A stretch of 47,865 nt of DNA from Actinomycetota bacterium. GTDB taxonomy: Bacteria; Actinomycetota; UBA4738; HRBIN12. The notes beneath the pieces were generated by a model. It did no database searches and was not told the origin of the DNA. It was given only the letters and a program-made list of their open reading frames with translations. Numbering within the stretch: position 1 is the first letter of the stretch; each line of letters opens with the position of its first letter. The stretch spans positions 1 to 47,865 of the forward strand of contig DASSCU010000036.1 of the NCBI GenBank assembly GCA_035697485.1, in the 5' to 3' direction. This document shows, in pieces, positions 31,533 to 40,652 of this stretch. The position numbers and the translations under genes are program-made.

Positions 31533-33014
31533 CTACCCCGCTTCCTTCGAAGTGAGGTCGGGGAGGGCCTGGCTCGCCGGTTCCCGACCCTTCACGATCG
31601 CCATGTAGACGAGTCCGATCACGAACCAGATCACGGCGTAGCGCGGAGCCCAGATCGTGGGCGCCGGCACCTTGTAGAAGGAGCCCCAGATCGCCGCACC
31701 CGTGATCGCGATCCCCACGACGGCGGCGATCGCGACACCGACGGGCTTCGGCTGCTCGCCGAGCCTGGCCAGCACGCCGATCGACATCAGCAGGTAGACG
31801 ACGAGGAGAGCGAACCCACCGAACGTCGCGCACCAGGCGAACAGGGCGAAGTAATGATCCAGTCCCTCGAGCGCGAAGAGCGAATCCCAGAACTCCGCGG
31901 CGGCGATCAAGGCCAGCTGCACGATCATCAGCAGCACGATCGCGCCGATCGGGGTGCCGTACTTCGACGAAACCGACGCCATCGACGCCGGCAAGCGCCG
32001 GTCGCGGGCCATCGCGAACGTCCCACGGGTCGATGCGACCGCCGCCCCAACGTAGACCGCGAGCATGTCGAGGAAGACGACGACGAGCAGGACCTTCAGC
32101 CAGAGCTCGGAACCCGACGGAGAGCCCGGCGCCCCGAGCGCGAACAGCGGCGCCCCTGCGACCTCGGGGCTGGTGATCACCGCGAGGTCGAAGCCGAAGC
32201 CGGCCACTTCCGTGTAGGCCGCGATCAGGTAGAAGATCGAGACGAGCACGACCGCACCGAGGACCGCCCGAGGGATCGAACGCTTGGGATCGGTCGTCTC
32301 CTCTGCGAGGTTCGCGGCGGTCTCGAAACCGACGAAGATCAGCACACCGTAGAGGACCCCGAACAGGACGCCGCTGAACCCACCTTCGGGACTCGGGTCC
32401 AGCGCCTGCCCGAAGTCGTTCGCGTCGCCCAGATCGATGATCACCATGATGAAGAAGACCAGCACGACGGCGATCGAAATCAGGGCGAGCGTGAGCTGCA
32501 CACGCGTGGAGATCTGCACGCCGAAGTAGAGGACCACGAATAGCAGCGCCGTGAATATCAGGTCCCACAACCACAGCGGAAGATCGAGGTCGATCTCCAG
32601 CGCCGGCAGCACGTTGTCGTTCACGAACCAGCCGAGCAACACACCGAGGCCGGTCGTGAGGATGATCGTCCCGCCGTAGTAGAGCCACCCCGAGGCCGCG
32701 CCGATCGTCGAGCCCAGCCCCTCGGTGACGTAGTCGTAGAGCGAACCCGCCGCGTGGATGCGCTTCGCGTACTGAGCCACGATCCACCCGAGGGCGAAGA
32801 CGCCCACCCCCGCGAGGAGCACAGCGAGCGGAGCGGACGTTCCCGCACCCCTGGCGGCAGCGTTCACGCCGATGATCAGCGGGATGATGAACGCGGCCGA
32901 GAAGACCGGTCCCATGAATCCGACGGACTGGGCCACCACGTCGATGAGTGAGAGCTTCGCCTCGCCCAATCGTTCGTAGCCCAGATCCTGTGACTGACCC
33001 TGCTGGTCTGCCAC
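31533..33014 (-). CDS. APC-superfamily amino acid/amine permease
   Basis: 493 aa with a GTG start at 33014 after AGGGGGG. Twelve or so hydrophobic helices. The first, VAQSVGFMGPVFSAAFIIPLII, carries the Gly-rich unwound segment typical of the APC fold. Also FVGFETAANLAEETTDPKRSIPRAVLGAVVLVSIFYL, the conserved helix 6 to loop text (GFETAANLAEET-P) of amino-acid permeases. The Lys/Glu-rich C-terminus is cytoplasmic. Substrate not resolved. Position between a PLP decarboxylase and an aromatic ring-cleavage gene, all on one strand, suggests import of an aromatic amino acid or amine. Confidence 0.92.
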   Translation of the reverse strand: MADQQGQSQDLGYERLGEAKLSLIDVVAQSVGFMGPVFSAAFIIPLIIGVNAAARGAGTSAPLAVLLAGVGVFALGWIVAQYAKRIHAAGSLYDYVTEGLGSTIGAASGWLYYGGTIILTTGLGVLLGWFVNDNVLPALEIDLDLPLWLWDLIFTALLFVVLYFGVQISTRVQLTLALISIAVVLVFFIMVIIDLGDANDFGQALDPSPEGGFSGVLFGVLYGVLIFVGFETAANLAEETTDPKRSIPRAVLGAVVLVSIFYLIAAYTEVAGFGFDLAVITSPEVAGAPLFALGAPGSPSGSELWLKVLLVVVFLDMLAVYVGAAVASTRGTFAMARDRRLPASMASVSSKYGTPIGAIVLLMIVQLALIAAAEFWDSLFALEGLDHYFALFAWCATFGGFALLVVYLLMSIGVLARLGEQPKPVGVAIAAVVGIAITGAAIWGSFYKVPAPTIWAPRYAVIWFVIGLVYMAIVKGREPASQALPDLTSKEAG

Positions 33015-33048
33015 TGGAGCCCCCCTTCCTTCTCCGTGCCGACGAACG

Positions 33049-33948
33049 CTACGCCGCGGCGCCGCTCCCGGTCCAGCCGTCGGCCGGGCGCTCGAACCAG
33101 ACGTGCACCTGGCCCGTGCCGACGGAGGCTTCGTACTCGCTGAACAGCTCGCCCGGAGCCTGGCAGCGCGCGCCGCCGAGAGCCGAGGCCATCATGAGGT
33201 AATGGCCGAAGTGCCCCTCGGGCGCGGCCTTGCGGTACTCGGGCATCCAGTCGATCACGCCGGCGTGATCGCCCTTGGCGAACATCGAGAGCACGTGCTG
33301 GTCTGCCTCGTAGCTCTCCAGGTGGAGGATGTTCCCGGGCGCCTTCGAGCTCTCGTGCTGCCGCAGCTCGCGGAACGGGTAGAACCGGTGCGTCATGCCC
33401 CCCGACGCGAGCAGCACCACGCGGCGGTCGCTCTGGGCGATCGCGTCGCCGATCAGCTTCCCGAACAGCAGGAAGTCCTCGGTGGTGCAGGTCTGGTTGA
33501 TCGCGACGCTGATCCAACGGGTCGCCGGATCGCCGAGGAACGTCCAGATGTTGACCGTGCCGTAGAAGATCGGCAGGAACGGGTCGTCGCACGCCAGGAT
33601 CCAGCAGTCGTCGCGGCCGTCGGCCTGCGCCGCGATCCCCTTCGCGAGATCGGGGTCACCCGGCATGTCGTACGGGATGCCAGCCATGCCACGAGGCAGC
33701 TCGTGGCTCGTGAACTTCCCCTGCCGTCGCTCGTGCGCCGTCACGATGTGCTCGAACGTCGACTCCCAGTGCGTGTCGAACACGACCACCGTGTCCGGCT
33801 TCAGACGGTCCAGGCACTCGCTCTTCATGCGATGCAGCCCGGGCACGAGGGTGATCTCGTTGCCGTCGTTGATCTCCCGACGGGTCTCCTCGGGCAGCAT
33901 GATCGTGGGAACGTGGGCCACCAGGGCCCCGCCGACGACTTCACCCAT
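33049..33948 (-). CDS. hpaD: Extradiol ring-cleavage dioxygenase, homoprotocatechuate 2,3-dioxygenase type (LigB fold)
   Basis: 299 aa from ATG 33948 with a strong GAGGAGG site. A class III (LigB-type) extradiol dioxygenase: GGALVAHVPTIM (first iron-binding His), VVVFDTHWES (second His), SHELPRGMAGIPYDMPGDP, LLASGGMTHRF, then EGHFGHYLMMASALGG and VGTGQVHVWFERP. The whole layout agrees with 3,4-dihydroxyphenylacetate 2,3-dioxygenases of the single-domain kind. It would open the ring next to the hydroxyl pair to give 5-carboxymethyl-2-hydroxymuconate semialdehyde, the substrate of the aldehyde dehydrogenase encoded just upstream. Exact catechol unproven. Confidence 0.88.
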   Translation of the reverse strand: MGEVVGGALVAHVPTIMLPEETRREINDGNEITLVPGLHRMKSECLDRLKPDTVVVFDTHWESTFEHIVTAHERRQGKFTSHELPRGMAGIPYDMPGDPDLAKGIAAQADGRDDCWILACDDPFLPIFYGTVNIWTFLGDPATRWISVAINQTCTTEDFLLFGKLIGDAIAQSDRRVVLLASGGMTHRFYPFRELRQHESSKAPGNILHLESYEADQHVLSMFAKGDHAGVIDWMPEYRKAAPEGHFGHYLMMASALGGARCQAPGELFSEYEASVGTGQVHVWFERPADGWTGSGAAA

Positions 33949-33983
33949 CTGCGTTCCTCCTCATCCTCGCGCTGATCGTTGAC

Positions 33984-35456
33984 CTAGCTCCACGGTGCGG
34001 TGCAGACGTTCTTCACGTCCGCGTAGAAGTCGAAGCTCCAGGGTCCGCCCTCGCGGCCGATGCCCGAACCGCGCGCGCCACCGAACGGGGCCGCGAGGTC
34101 GCGGACGAAGAAGCAGTTGACCCACACGGTGCCGGCCACGAGACGGGAGCTGACGCGCTCCGCCCTGGCCTCGTCGCCCGTGTAGAGGATGGCCGCCAGG
34201 CCGTACTCGGTCGAGTTCGCGAGCGCGACGGCCTCGTCCTCGCCCTCGAACGATTGCAGGGTGAGCACCGGCCCGAAGACCTCCTGTGTGAGGATCTCCG
34301 AGCCCTCGGGCGCGTCGGTGAACAACGTCGGCCGGTAGTAGAGGCCGCCGAGGTCCTCGTTCGGACCCCCGCCGAACACGACCGTCGCCCCGTCGGCCTT
34401 CGCGCGCTGCACGAACCCATCGACCCGCTCGAGATGCTCACGCGTGATCTGCGGTCCGATGTCGGTGGCCTCGTCGCGAGGATCGCCCTGCACGATCGCG
34501 CCCGCCGCCTCGACGAACCGTTCGAGGAAGGCGTCGTACATCGAGCGCTCGACGATGAGCCGGGTGCCGGCGAGACACACCTGGCCGGCGTTGTCGAACT
34601 GGTTCACCGCTTGGCGCACGACCGCATCGAGGTCCGCGTCCGCGAACGCCAGGAACGGCGACTTGCCACCGAGCTCGAGTGAGACCGGCGTGAGGTTCGG
34701 GCCGGCCGCCCGGGCGACGAGCTTCCCGGTCGGCACACTGCCGGTGAAGGCGATGCGGTCGACACCCGGGTGCGCGGTGAGGGCGGCGCCCGCTTCCTCG
34801 CCGATGCCCTGCAGCACGTTGAACGCGCCGACGGGCAGCCCCGCCTCGTGGGCGATGTCGGCCAGCATCGAGGCGGTGAGCGGCGCCCATTCCGGTGGCT
34901 TCAGCACGACCGCGTTGCCGGCGGCGAGGGCCGGCGCGACCCGCCAGGTGGCGAGCATCAGCGGGGCGTTCCAAGGGGTGATGACGACCGTGACGCCGCT
35001 GGGGTCCCACGCCACACGCTCGGCGAACCCGTCGTAGTCCTTCACGCCGGTCTCGAGGGAGAGCAGCTGATCCGCGAAGAACCGGAAGTTGCGCGCGACC
35101 CTCGGCATCACCGAGTTCCGCATCGAGCGGAGCAGCGAGCCGTTGTCGCGCGTCTCGACCGCCGCGAGCTCGGGTACCCGCGCCTCGACCCCGTCGGCGA
35201 TGCGGTGCAGCACCTCGGCGCGCTCCTTCGGCGACGTCGATCCCCACGTCGCCCCCGCCGCACGGGCAGCAGCGACCGCGTTCTCGGCCTCGCCGGCGCC
35301 GCCGCGTGCCACCTGAGCGATCGGCTGCTCGTCGATCGGAGAGATGTCGGAGAACGAGGTTGTCGAAGGCACGCGTCGGCCACCGATCCAGTGTTCGGTC
35401 GAGACCTCGATGCCTTCGACGACGGCGCGACTCGTCGTGCTCCCTCCCCATGTCAG
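33984..35456 (-). CDS. Aldehyde dehydrogenase, carboxymethyl-hydroxymuconate-semialdehyde type; start codon unclear
   Basis: About 490 aa. NAD(P)+-dependent aldehyde dehydrogenase: TPWNAPLMLATW, VLKPPEWAPL, FTGSVPTGKLVA, catalytic Glu in LELGGKSP, nucleophile Cys in NAGQVCLAGTRL, EVFGPVL and GSGIGREGG. The N-terminus VVEGIEVSTEHWIGGRRV is close to HpaE-like enzymes. There is no ATG, GTG or TTG near the expected start in this frame. The nearest choice is CTG 35456. An ATG at 35451, preceded by GAGG, is one base out of frame across a run of four G; three G would give MGGSTTSRAVVEGIEV. So a one-base insertion (or error) at 35446-35449 is likely. Probably co-transcribed with the dioxygenase. Confidence 0.85.
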   Translation of the reverse strand: MTWGGSTTSRAVVEGIEVSTEHWIGGRRVPSTTSFSDISPIDEQPIAQVARGGAGEAENAVAAARAAGATWGSTSPKERAEVLHRIADGVEARVPELAAVETRDNGSLLRSMRNSVMPRVARNFRFFADQLLSLETGVKDYDGFAERVAWDPSGVTVVITPWNAPLMLATWRVAPALAAGNAVVLKPPEWAPLTASMLADIAHEAGLPVGAFNVLQGIGEEAGAALTAHPGVDRIAFTGSVPTGKLVARAAGPNLTPVSLELGGKSPFLAFADADLDAVVRQAVNQFDNAGQVCLAGTRLIVERSMYDAFLERFVEAAGAIVQGDPRDEATDIGPQITREHLERVDGFVQRAKADGATVVFGGGPNEDLGGLYYRPTLFTDAPEGSEILTQEVFGPVLTLQSFEGEDEAVALANSTEYGLAAILYTGDEARAERVSSRLVAGTVWVNCFFVRDLAAPFGGARGSGIGREGGPWSFDFYADVKNVCTAPWS

Positions 35457-35468
35457 AGGACCTCGGAA

Positions 35469-35487
35469 GGTCGTTCGTGTCCGAACG
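35469..35487 (-). promoter_or_regulatory. Degenerate copy of the P450 element / inverted repeat upstream of the aldehyde dehydrogenase
   Basis: Plus strand 35472-35487 is CGTTCG-TGTC-CGAACG, a perfect 6-bp inverted repeat. Read on the minus strand, CGTTCGGACAC then GAACGACC matches copy A in 15 of 19 positions. It lies 17 nt upstream of the ATG at 35451, closer than in the P450 cases. It could be an operator for the meta-cleavage genes. Confidence 0.4.
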
Positions 35488-35613
35488 GTATGGGGGGCAG
35501 GGGAAGCTGTCAAGCCGGAGCCCGCGCTCCCGGCAGCCCTCGAACCCGGGCGGTTGGGAACCGATGCAGCCACCCCATTCGTCGGAGTCGCCTCAGCACG
35601 GAAAGGACCCGAC

Positions 35614-36699
35614 ATGGCAGGGACACCGCACCGTCTGCGTCGATCCGCGATCGTGGCACTCTCGGCGGCCATCCTCGTGACCGGGCCGGCCGGCGCCGCC
35701 CTGGCGTGCGGTGGGCTCGTCACGCCGAACGGCACGATCAACCTCGTGCGCACGACGACCCTGGCCGCCTACCACCGGGGCGTCGAGCACTACGTCACGT
35801 CGTTCGAGTTCGCCGGCCAGGGCCAGGAGATCGGCTCGATCGTGCCCCTGCCCGGCGTGCCGACGAAGGTCGTGAAGGGCGGCGACTGGACGCTGCAGCG
35901 GCTCGTGATCGAGACGCAGCCTCCCGCCCCGGAATCCGCCCTCTTCGCGGTCGCCGCCGACCGCGCGGCCGAGGTGCTGCTCGAGACCGAGATCGATTCC
36001 CTCGACATCACCGTCCTCAGGGGCGGGGCGCTCGCGGTGGGCACGTGGGCCCGAGAGCACGGCTACTTCCTGCCCCCAGACGCCCCCGCGGTGCTGGAGT
36101 TCTACGCCGAGCGGAGCCCGATCTTCCTCGCTGCCCGGTTCAACGCGGAGCGGGCCGCCGAGCAAGGCGAGCAGCGCGGGGAAGGCACCCCGATCCACGT
36201 AGTGATCCCGACCCCCGACCCGTGGGTGCCCCTTCGGATCCTGGGGCTCGGACGGCAGCCGTCCGAGATCGTGCAGGCCGATGTGTTCCTGCTGACCGAC
36301 GTGGCCCCGACGATGCTCCCCCAGGCGGTCGAGCCGAACGGCGACGAGGATCAGCGGGGGCTGATCCTGCGGACCAGCGAGCGGGCGTCGGACTCCCTGA
36401 TGCGCGATCTGCGCTCGGACGCGCGCATGGGCTGGCTCCCGGAGCAGGACATGTGGCTCACCCAGGTGCAGGTCAACGAGCGAGCCGACCGGCTCACCCA
36501 TGACCTCGCGATCGACGCGAGCGGCTACGGACAGCCCGATCCGATCGCGGCGGGACTGGCGCGGCCGATGCGCGCGGCCTCCGCCGGCACGATCCCCGTG
36601 GGTGCCCTCGCGGCGGTCACCGTCGGCACGGCACTCGTCGTGGCCACGGGGCTGGCGCTGATCGGTCGGCGACGCGGCGGCTTCCGGCGGCCCGCGTGA
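35614..36699 (+). CDS. DUF2330 membrane-anchored secreted protein
   Basis: 361 aa from ATG 35614 (GGAAAGGA upstream). Signal peptide SAIVALSAAILVTGPAGAALA, then ACGGLVTPNG, the typical start of mature DUF2330 proteins. The body has SIVPLPGVPTKVVKGGDWTLQRL, GYFLPPDAPAVLEFYAERSPIFLAARFN and IPTPDPWVPLRILGLGR, and there is a C-terminal membrane helix (VGALAAVTVGTALVVATGLALIG) with a basic tail. It should sit outside the cell anchored by the C-terminus. Function of DUF2330 is unknown. Its stop overlaps the GTG of a cupredoxin gene (GTGA), which suggests a link to copper or electron transfer at the cell surface. Confidence 0.85.
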   Translation: MAGTPHRLRRSAIVALSAAILVTGPAGAALACGGLVTPNGTINLVRTTTLAAYHRGVEHYVTSFEFAGQGQEIGSIVPLPGVPTKVVKGGDWTLQRLVIETQPPAPESALFAVAADRAAEVLLETEIDSLDITVLRGGALAVGTWAREHGYFLPPDAPAVLEFYAERSPIFLAARFNAERAAEQGEQRGEGTPIHVVIPTPDPWVPLRILGLGRQPSEIVQADVFLLTDVAPTMLPQAVEPNGDEDQRGLILRTSERASDSLMRDLRSDARMGWLPEQDMWLTQVQVNERADRLTHDLAIDASGYGQPDPIAAGLARPMRAASAGTIPVGALAAVTVGTALVVATGLALIGRRRGGFRRPA

Positions 36700-37124
36700 T
36701 CGCCCGGCCCGCCGCCGGACTCACCGTCGCCACCGTGGGCGTGATCTTCCTCGGCGCGCTGGCGATGGGCGGCGGCGCGGTCCCGGGCGTTGACGGGGCC
36801 CGGGAGGTAAGGATCGTCGTGCACCATTCGCGCTTCGACGTCGCAACCGTCGAGGTCGAGTCGGGTGAGACCGTGCGGTTCGTGCTCGAGAACACCGACC
36901 CGATCGACCACGAGTTCATCGTCGGCGACGCCCGCGTGCAGCTCGCGCACGAGCGCGGCTCGGAGGCGCACCATCCGCCGGGGCCCGGAGAGATCACGGT
37001 GCCCGCGGGCGCGACGCAGGCGACGACCGTCACCTTCCCGACGTCGCCCCAGACGACGCTGTTCGGCTGTCACCTGCCCGGGCACTACGCGTTCGGCATG
37101 GTCGGCACCGTCCGGATCGGCTGA
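36696..37124 (+). CDS. Secreted cupredoxin-like copper protein
   Basis: 142 aa, GTG start coupled to the DUF2330 stop. An N-terminal signal or anchor (AAGLTVATVGVIFLGALAMGGGA) and one cupredoxin domain: FVLENTDPIDHEFIVGD (first copper His) and LFGCHLPGHYAFGMVGTVRI, which supplies the Cys, His and Met ligands in the order Cys-x4-His-x4-Met. A complete type 1 copper site. It probably carries electrons or binds copper outside the membrane. No oxidase or reductase partner is next to it; the DUF2330 protein is the only co-transcribed gene. Confidence 0.87.
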   Translation: MIARPAAGLTVATVGVIFLGALAMGGGAVPGVDGAREVRIVVHHSRFDVATVEVESGETVRFVLENTDPIDHEFIVGDARVQLAHERGSEAHHPPGPGEITVPAGATQATTVTFPTSPQTTLFGCHLPGHYAFGMVGTVRIG

Positions 37125-37141
37125 CCGCCCGGGCCGCGCGC

Positions 37142-39667
37142 CTACCCGGAGAAGTGCGCCTCGAGGTCGGGCGTCGCCCGTTCGCGCAGCGCCGCCGCCA
37201 CCCGCTGGCGCTCGAGCATCTGCTCGAGCATCTTGGCCGACTGCGGGATCGGGTGCGCGGCGAAGAACGCCTGGGCCTCGTTCACCTGTTCGGGCAGCGT
37301 GAGGTAGCGCACGCCTTCGACCAGGCGGATCGTGAGCTGTGACGGGAACCGCTCCTCGGCCTCGTTCCAGCGTTCCTGGAGGATCGCCCACGCGCGATCG
37401 CCCAGGTCGCGGTTGATCAGCGAGTACGCGAAAACGAACGGCGCATCCTGGCTGCGGATGTCGTCGCCGAACGTCGCTTCGAGTGTGCGCTCGAACAGCT
37501 CGGCATCGCGGAAGAGCGGCAGGGCGAACAGATACCGGTACTGCTCCTGGGGCGTGGGCGACTCCCGGTAGGCCGTCCAGTAGTGCTCGTAGTCGGCCGC
37601 ATCGCCGTTCGTCGCGACCACGTTCACGGCGGCCGCCGCGAGCGACGCGTCGACCGGCTTGCCAGCGCGCGCCTCCGCCTCGAACTCCCGGGCGGCCGCC
37701 TCCGCGTTCGGGTCTGCGCCGAGCACGCCGAGGCCTTGCAGCAGGGCCCCCCGCAGTGCCCGCATGCGGTCGGACTCGTCGGCATCGGCTTCCCACCCGA
37801 GCCGATCCATCGCGGGCGCCACGAGGCGCCGGACGAAGGCACGGAACCGCTCCCGCGGTTCCCCCTCGAGGAAGCGGTCGCACCACCCCAGGCCCTGCAG
37901 CAGCACCTGCCAGACGGCGAGGTCGTCCTCGTCGCCGTACCGCGATGCCGCGACCACGAACTCCGACGCCGACGCGGCCCCCGACGACACCGCGGCCCAG
38001 TGGTCGTCGACCAGGCCGTAACGTTCGAGGGGCGAGATCTCGGGGAGCCGGTCGGTCAGGCGTTCCAGCAGACCTCCCTCGTAGCGGACCCGGATGAAGC
38101 TGCTCGCCCCCGCGTTCGCGACCACGGCGGCGTCGGCGGCCTCGTCCACGAGGATGCCGTCGGCCGGCACCAACACCGACGACTCGCCCCCGTCGAGCGC
38201 CCGCACGCGCAACGGCACATCCCACACGGAGTGATCGGTGCCGCCGTCGGCAAGGAACCGTCGCTGATCGAGTCGCACCCCGTCGGCGCTCGGCGAGGCG
38301 GTCACGAGCGGGTAGCCGCCCTGCCAGATCCACTGATCCATGATGCGACGGACCGGTTCGCCGCTCGCCTCCTCGATCGCGTGCCACAGGTCATGCGTCT
38401 CGGTGTTCCCGTAGGCGTGACGGGCGAGGTACAGCCGGATGCCCTCGCGGAAGCGGTCGGCCCCCAGGTACTGCTCGAGCATGCGCAGGATCGCGGCACC
38501 CTTCTGGTAGGTCAGCACGTCGAACATGCCCGAGGCGTCGTCGGGCGAGTGCACGGGGTACTCGATCGCACGGGTCGAGCGCAACGCGTCGACCTCCTTC
38601 GCGGCGGTCACGCCGCGGGCGAACGTGTTCCACTGCTCCCAGTCGGGGCGCCACGCGTCGACCGTGACGAGCGCCATGAACGTGGCGAACGCCTCGTTCA
38701 GCCAGATCCCGTTCCACCACCGCATCGTGACGAGGTTGCCGAACCACTGGTGTGCGAGTTCGTGCGCCACGACGTCGGCGATGTTCTCGAGCTCGGGCTG
38801 GGTCGCGTGTTCGGGGTCGACGAGCAGCAGCGACTCCCGGTAGGTGATCAGGCCCGTGTTCTCCATCGCCCCCTGCGCGAAGTCGGGGATCGCGATGAAG
38901 TCGACCTTCCGGTCGGGGTAGGGGATGGCGTAGTACTCCGTGAAGAACCGCAGCGAGAACTCGCCCGCCTCGAGGGCGAACCGGGCGAGGTGACCCTTGC
39001 CGGGCAGGTGCACGAGCCGCAGCGGGACGCCGTCGACGTCGATCGGGTCGGTGATCTCCAGCCGGCCCACGACGAACGCGACGAGGTAGGTCGACATCGA
39101 CATCGTGTCGGCGAACCGCACGCGAACGCGGCCGTCCCCGATCCGCTCGCGCTCGATCTCCGGCCCGTTCGAGAGGGCCACGACGTCGCCGGGCACGACG
39201 AGCGCGATGCCGAAGACCGCTTTGAGGTCGGGCTCGTCCCAGCACGGGAACGCCCGGCGAGCGTCGGCCGCCTCGAACTGCGTCGTCGCGATCGTGTGGG
39301 TGCCCTCGTCGTCGGTGTAGGTGGACCGGTAGAAACCGTGGAGCTGATCGTTCAGCACCCCTCGGAACGAGGCCGAGAGCGACCACGGCCCCGCATCGGC
39401 GGCGCTCTCGAGCGTCAGGGTGGCGCGCTGGAGCTCTTCGTCGAGCGCGACGGCCGTGACCGTGATCTCGGTGCCGTCGTCGTGACGCAGGACCGCATCG
39501 TCGATCGCGAGATCGAGCGCGTTCACCACGATCTCGTCGACGCGTTCGTGCACCTCGACGACGGCGCGGACCGTGCCCGAGAAGGTCGCCGCCTCCAGGT
39601 CGGGCTCGAGGACTAGGTCGTATCGGGTCGGGACGACGGTGCGGGGAAGCCGGTAACGATCCTGCAT
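37142..39667 (-). CDS. pepN: Aminopeptidase N (M1 metallopeptidase)
   Basis: 841 aa from ATG 39667, normal for actinobacterial PepN. Domain order: beta-rich N-domain (RYDLVLEPDLEAATFSG), exopeptidase motif GAMENTGLITY, zinc site VAHELAHQWFGNLVTM (HExxH) with the third ligand Glu in LNEAFATFM, a beta-sandwich, and the helical ERAP1-like C-domain with ALLQGLGVLG. No signal peptide, so it is cytoplasmic; it releases N-terminal residues from peptides. TAGGCT 8 nt before the ATG looks like a leaderless promoter. Ends 17 bp from the convergent cupredoxin gene. Confidence 0.95.
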   Translation of the reverse strand: MQDRYRLPRTVVPTRYDLVLEPDLEAATFSGTVRAVVEVHERVDEIVVNALDLAIDDAVLRHDDGTEITVTAVALDEELQRATLTLESAADAGPWSLSASFRGVLNDQLHGFYRSTYTDDEGTHTIATTQFEAADARRAFPCWDEPDLKAVFGIALVVPGDVVALSNGPEIERERIGDGRVRVRFADTMSMSTYLVAFVVGRLEITDPIDVDGVPLRLVHLPGKGHLARFALEAGEFSLRFFTEYYAIPYPDRKVDFIAIPDFAQGAMENTGLITYRESLLLVDPEHATQPELENIADVVAHELAHQWFGNLVTMRWWNGIWLNEAFATFMALVTVDAWRPDWEQWNTFARGVTAAKEVDALRSTRAIEYPVHSPDDASGMFDVLTYQKGAAILRMLEQYLGADRFREGIRLYLARHAYGNTETHDLWHAIEEASGEPVRRIMDQWIWQGGYPLVTASPSADGVRLDQRRFLADGGTDHSVWDVPLRVRALDGGESSVLVPADGILVDEAADAAVVANAGASSFIRVRYEGGLLERLTDRLPEISPLERYGLVDDHWAAVSSGAASASEFVVAASRYGDEDDLAVWQVLLQGLGWCDRFLEGEPRERFRAFVRRLVAPAMDRLGWEADADESDRMRALRGALLQGLGVLGADPNAEAAAREFEAEARAGKPVDASLAAAAVNVVATNGDAADYEHYWTAYRESPTPQEQYRYLFALPLFRDAELFERTLEATFGDDIRSQDAPFVFAYSLINRDLGDRAWAILQERWNEAEERFPSQLTIRLVEGVRYLTLPEQVNEAQAFFAAHPIPQSAKMLEQMLERQRVAAALRERATPDLEAHFSG

Positions 39668-39675
39668 GGACCCGA

Positions 39676-39681
39676 AGCCTA
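39676..39681 (-). promoter_or_regulatory. -10-like TAGGCT of pepN
   Basis: TAGGCT lies 8 nt before the ATG at 39667, in the 113-bp divergent gap. The same gap has CGTTC-N5-GAACG (39724-39738), a possible small operator. Confidence 0.35.
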
Positions 39682-39780
39682 TCGTGCCGCCACCGCTCGT
39701 GAGGTGGGTGCGTTCCGCGGCATCGTTCCCCGTGAACGCGAACCCGTGAGACCCTGCTCGGGGAGGTTCCGACAGGACCC

Positions 39781-40647
39781 ATGCGAACGTCACGAAGCGA
39801 CGAAGGCACCGACCGGAGCCACGTGGAGCTCGGGTTCGTGACCGAACCCGGTGTCTCCGACCACGACCGTCGAACCGACGCGCGTCGGCGCATGGTCACG
39901 CTCACGTCCTTCGGTGTGGTGACCCTCCTCGCGATCGCGGCCGTGATCGTGAGCGAGGACGGGAACGAGCCTCCACGGTCCGCGACGGTGAGCGACGCCG
40001 GCGTCCCCGGTACGTCGGCGCTGCAGCCAGGGACCTATCCGCTGCCCGGTCTCTCCGCCCCCGTCTCGATCACCGTGCCGGCCGGGTGGTCGGCCGGGAA
40101 CTCGATCTGGGGTACGGCGGGCGAGGGGCTCGCGGCGGTCTCCAGCGGGCGACGGGGAGCCTCGGTCAGCATCGCGCTCCTCGACGTCGGACGCCTCCAT
40201 CCGTACTCGGTGTCGAAGGATGCCCCGCTCGATCGTCCGGGCACCCCGGCCTGGTTCCGACGGTCGCTCGGAGACTACACGGCGCGCGTGGAGCCTCGCC
40301 TGCGCGATCGGGTGGTCGGCCACCGGCTCGACTGGCGGGGGCCGCCGGTCCTGGCATGGCTGCTGACGTTCACCGACCGCGGCCCCATCGAGGTGGCCGA
40401 CGACGTGATCTACGACGGCCGGCGCGGCGACCTGGTCTCCTTCCCGTTCCCCGGCCCGGCTCGCTCGGTGTTCGAGGTGCCGCAAGGCGGCACGATCGCC
40501 TTCCGACCGGGTGTCGCGTACACGTTCTGGGTGCCACGCGCCGGCGAGCCCGGCGGGGACACGATCGTGCTCGGGGTCGCGCGAGAGCTCGGCGCGCCGC
40601 CGAGCACCAACGAATGGGACGTCGTGCGGACGCTCGAGATCGGGTGA
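39781..40647 (+). CDS. Hypothetical single-pass membrane protein
   Basis: 288 aa from ATG 39781. A hydrophilic 37-residue N-terminus, one membrane helix (MVTLTSFGVVTLLAIAAVIV, ~38-57), then an extracellular part with beta-rich text: GTYPLPGLSAPVSITVPAGWSAGNSIWG, then RGASVSIALLDVG, DWRGPPVLAWLLTFTDRGP and IAFRPGVAYTFWVPR. No enzyme motif recognised. The orientation (short charged cytoplasmic part, large outside domain) suggests a surface or sensing role. Its stop lies close to the ilvE stop, with a perfect 12-bp palindrome between them. Confidence 0.65.
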   Translation: MRTSRSDEGTDRSHVELGFVTEPGVSDHDRRTDARRRMVTLTSFGVVTLLAIAAVIVSEDGNEPPRSATVSDAGVPGTSALQPGTYPLPGLSAPVSITVPAGWSAGNSIWGTAGEGLAAVSSGRRGASVSIALLDVGRLHPYSVSKDAPLDRPGTPAWFRRSLGDYTARVEPRLRDRVVGHRLDWRGPPVLAWLLTFTDRGPIEVADDVIYDGRRGDLVSFPFPGPARSVFEVPQGGTIAFRPGVAYTFWVPRAGEPGGDTIVLGVARELGAPPSTNEWDVVRTLEIG

Positions 40648-40652
40648 GCCGG

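Noticed and set aside
37583-39616. Long open frame (677 codons) opposite pepN
   Set aside because: It is antisense to a clear M1 aminopeptidase with GAMEN and HExxH motifs. The text is Arg/Val/His-rich with no family pattern, as expected from GC-rich mirror frames.
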